This document shows positions 36,518-37,021 of a stretch of 37,021 bases of DNA, in pieces. The stretch covers positions 1-37,021 of the forward strand of contig VBOG01000037.1 of assembly GCA_005877815.1 (NCBI GenBank). Reading direction: 5' to 3'. How positions within the stretch are numbered: the stretch's first letter is position 1; each line of letters opens with the position of its first letter. The notes under the pieces are model-generated. The model was not told where the DNA came from and searched no databases. It saw only the letters and a program-made list of their open reading frames with translations. Both the position numbers and the translations under genes were made by a program. Source of the stretch: Nitrospirota bacterium. Lineage in GTDB: Bacteria > Nitrospirota > Nitrospiria > Nitrospirales > NS-4.

Positions 36518-37021
36518 CGGTCGGTGTTCTCACTTGCATTCCGCGTGACAAAAGAACGGCGGCTTCACGCCGGCTCCTCTTCAGCGAAGCCGCATGGCCC
36601 TTCAATCGGCGCAGCCTCCGAACGCCGTCTTTGCCTGCGCAACTGATCAACAACGTACGCAGAACCGTCCCGCACGACAGGATGCGCCAGTAGCGTACCC
36701 ACATCGCCGCAATGAAGACGAACCCCCGGCTGCGACGCCGCTCTTCAACAAACTCCCTCTCGACCACGCACGCCAGCTGCCCCCCGGCATAACGTCGAAC
36801 GGCGGCGGCCAGGCTCTTCCACTCGGGCATGACGCCCTTGGCGGCCTTGACGATGGAGAGTTTCGCCTTGAACAATTCCTCCTGCCCACGCGGGTTTGGC
36901 ATGAAATGCCCATCCCTGAAGGTTGTGTATCGGGTGGTCTCGCTGGCGCGATGAAGCCGATACTGGACCAGCGGGACAGCGAGCAGCATCACGTCGTATC
37001 GCAATGCAATCCTCATCCAAT
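36507..37021 (-). CDS. Glycosyltransferase family 2-like protein, C-terminal part (truncated at window edge)
   Basis: WMRIALRYDVMLLAVPLVQYRLHRAS resembles the conserved GT2 segment (D-x-LWLRLA...PLxxYRxH); frame remains open to the edge. Confidence 0.65.
   Translation of the reverse strand, partial: WMRIALRYDVMLLAVPLVQYRLHRASETTRYTTFRDGHFMPNPRGQEELFKAKLSIVKAAKGVMPEWKSLAAAVRRYAGGQLACVVEREFVEERRRSRGFVFIAAMWVRYWRILSCGTVLRTLLISCAGKDGVRRLRRLKGHAASLKRSRREAAVLLSRGMQVRTPTDVT

Noticed and set aside
36559-36593. 8-bp inverted repeat GCGGCTTC...GAAGCCGC
   Set aside because: Lies inside the GT2 coding region with a 19-nt loop; likely chance in GC-rich coding DNA.

Overview
The window is a 37 kb GC-rich bacterial chromosomal segment. 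Overall gene content and protein style suggest Nitrospirota/Nitrospira, but this is inference and was not tested by search. It is mostly ordinary chromosomal coding sequence. Recognisable genes include a YflT-like stress protein, CorA, an HTH/Zn-ribbon regulator, EttA-type ABC-F, DUF1059, three MFS exporters (two in tandem), a DUF2779 nuclease-like protein, YihY/BrkB, exonuclease III, DUF3108, a CbiX-like chelatase, a PilZ-like/REC fusion, BON, a cysteine-desulfurase-like enzyme, GNAT, FKBP, a Tat-signal dienelactone hydrolase, a di-heme peroxidase, a Rossmann-histidine kinase with its response regulator, Lon, FtsH and a cNMP-binding protein. The right end carries a minus-strand glycan operon (GT2, C-methyltransferase, RfbF-like nucleotidyltransferase, PIG-L). 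I saw no rRNA, convincing tRNA, CRISPR array, transposase or phage module. The least-explained items are: two small proteins (25248-25403 and 33547-33747) sharing a C-terminal LKxLYxSGxLRRV motif; an untracked 55-aa single-TM ORF (12942-13109, minus); a soluble histidine kinase with an N-terminal dinucleotide-binding fold; a Cas4-like/exonuclease-like composite protein; and a small membrane protein between lon and ftsH. No complete, clearly novel system could be demonstrated from sequence alone.
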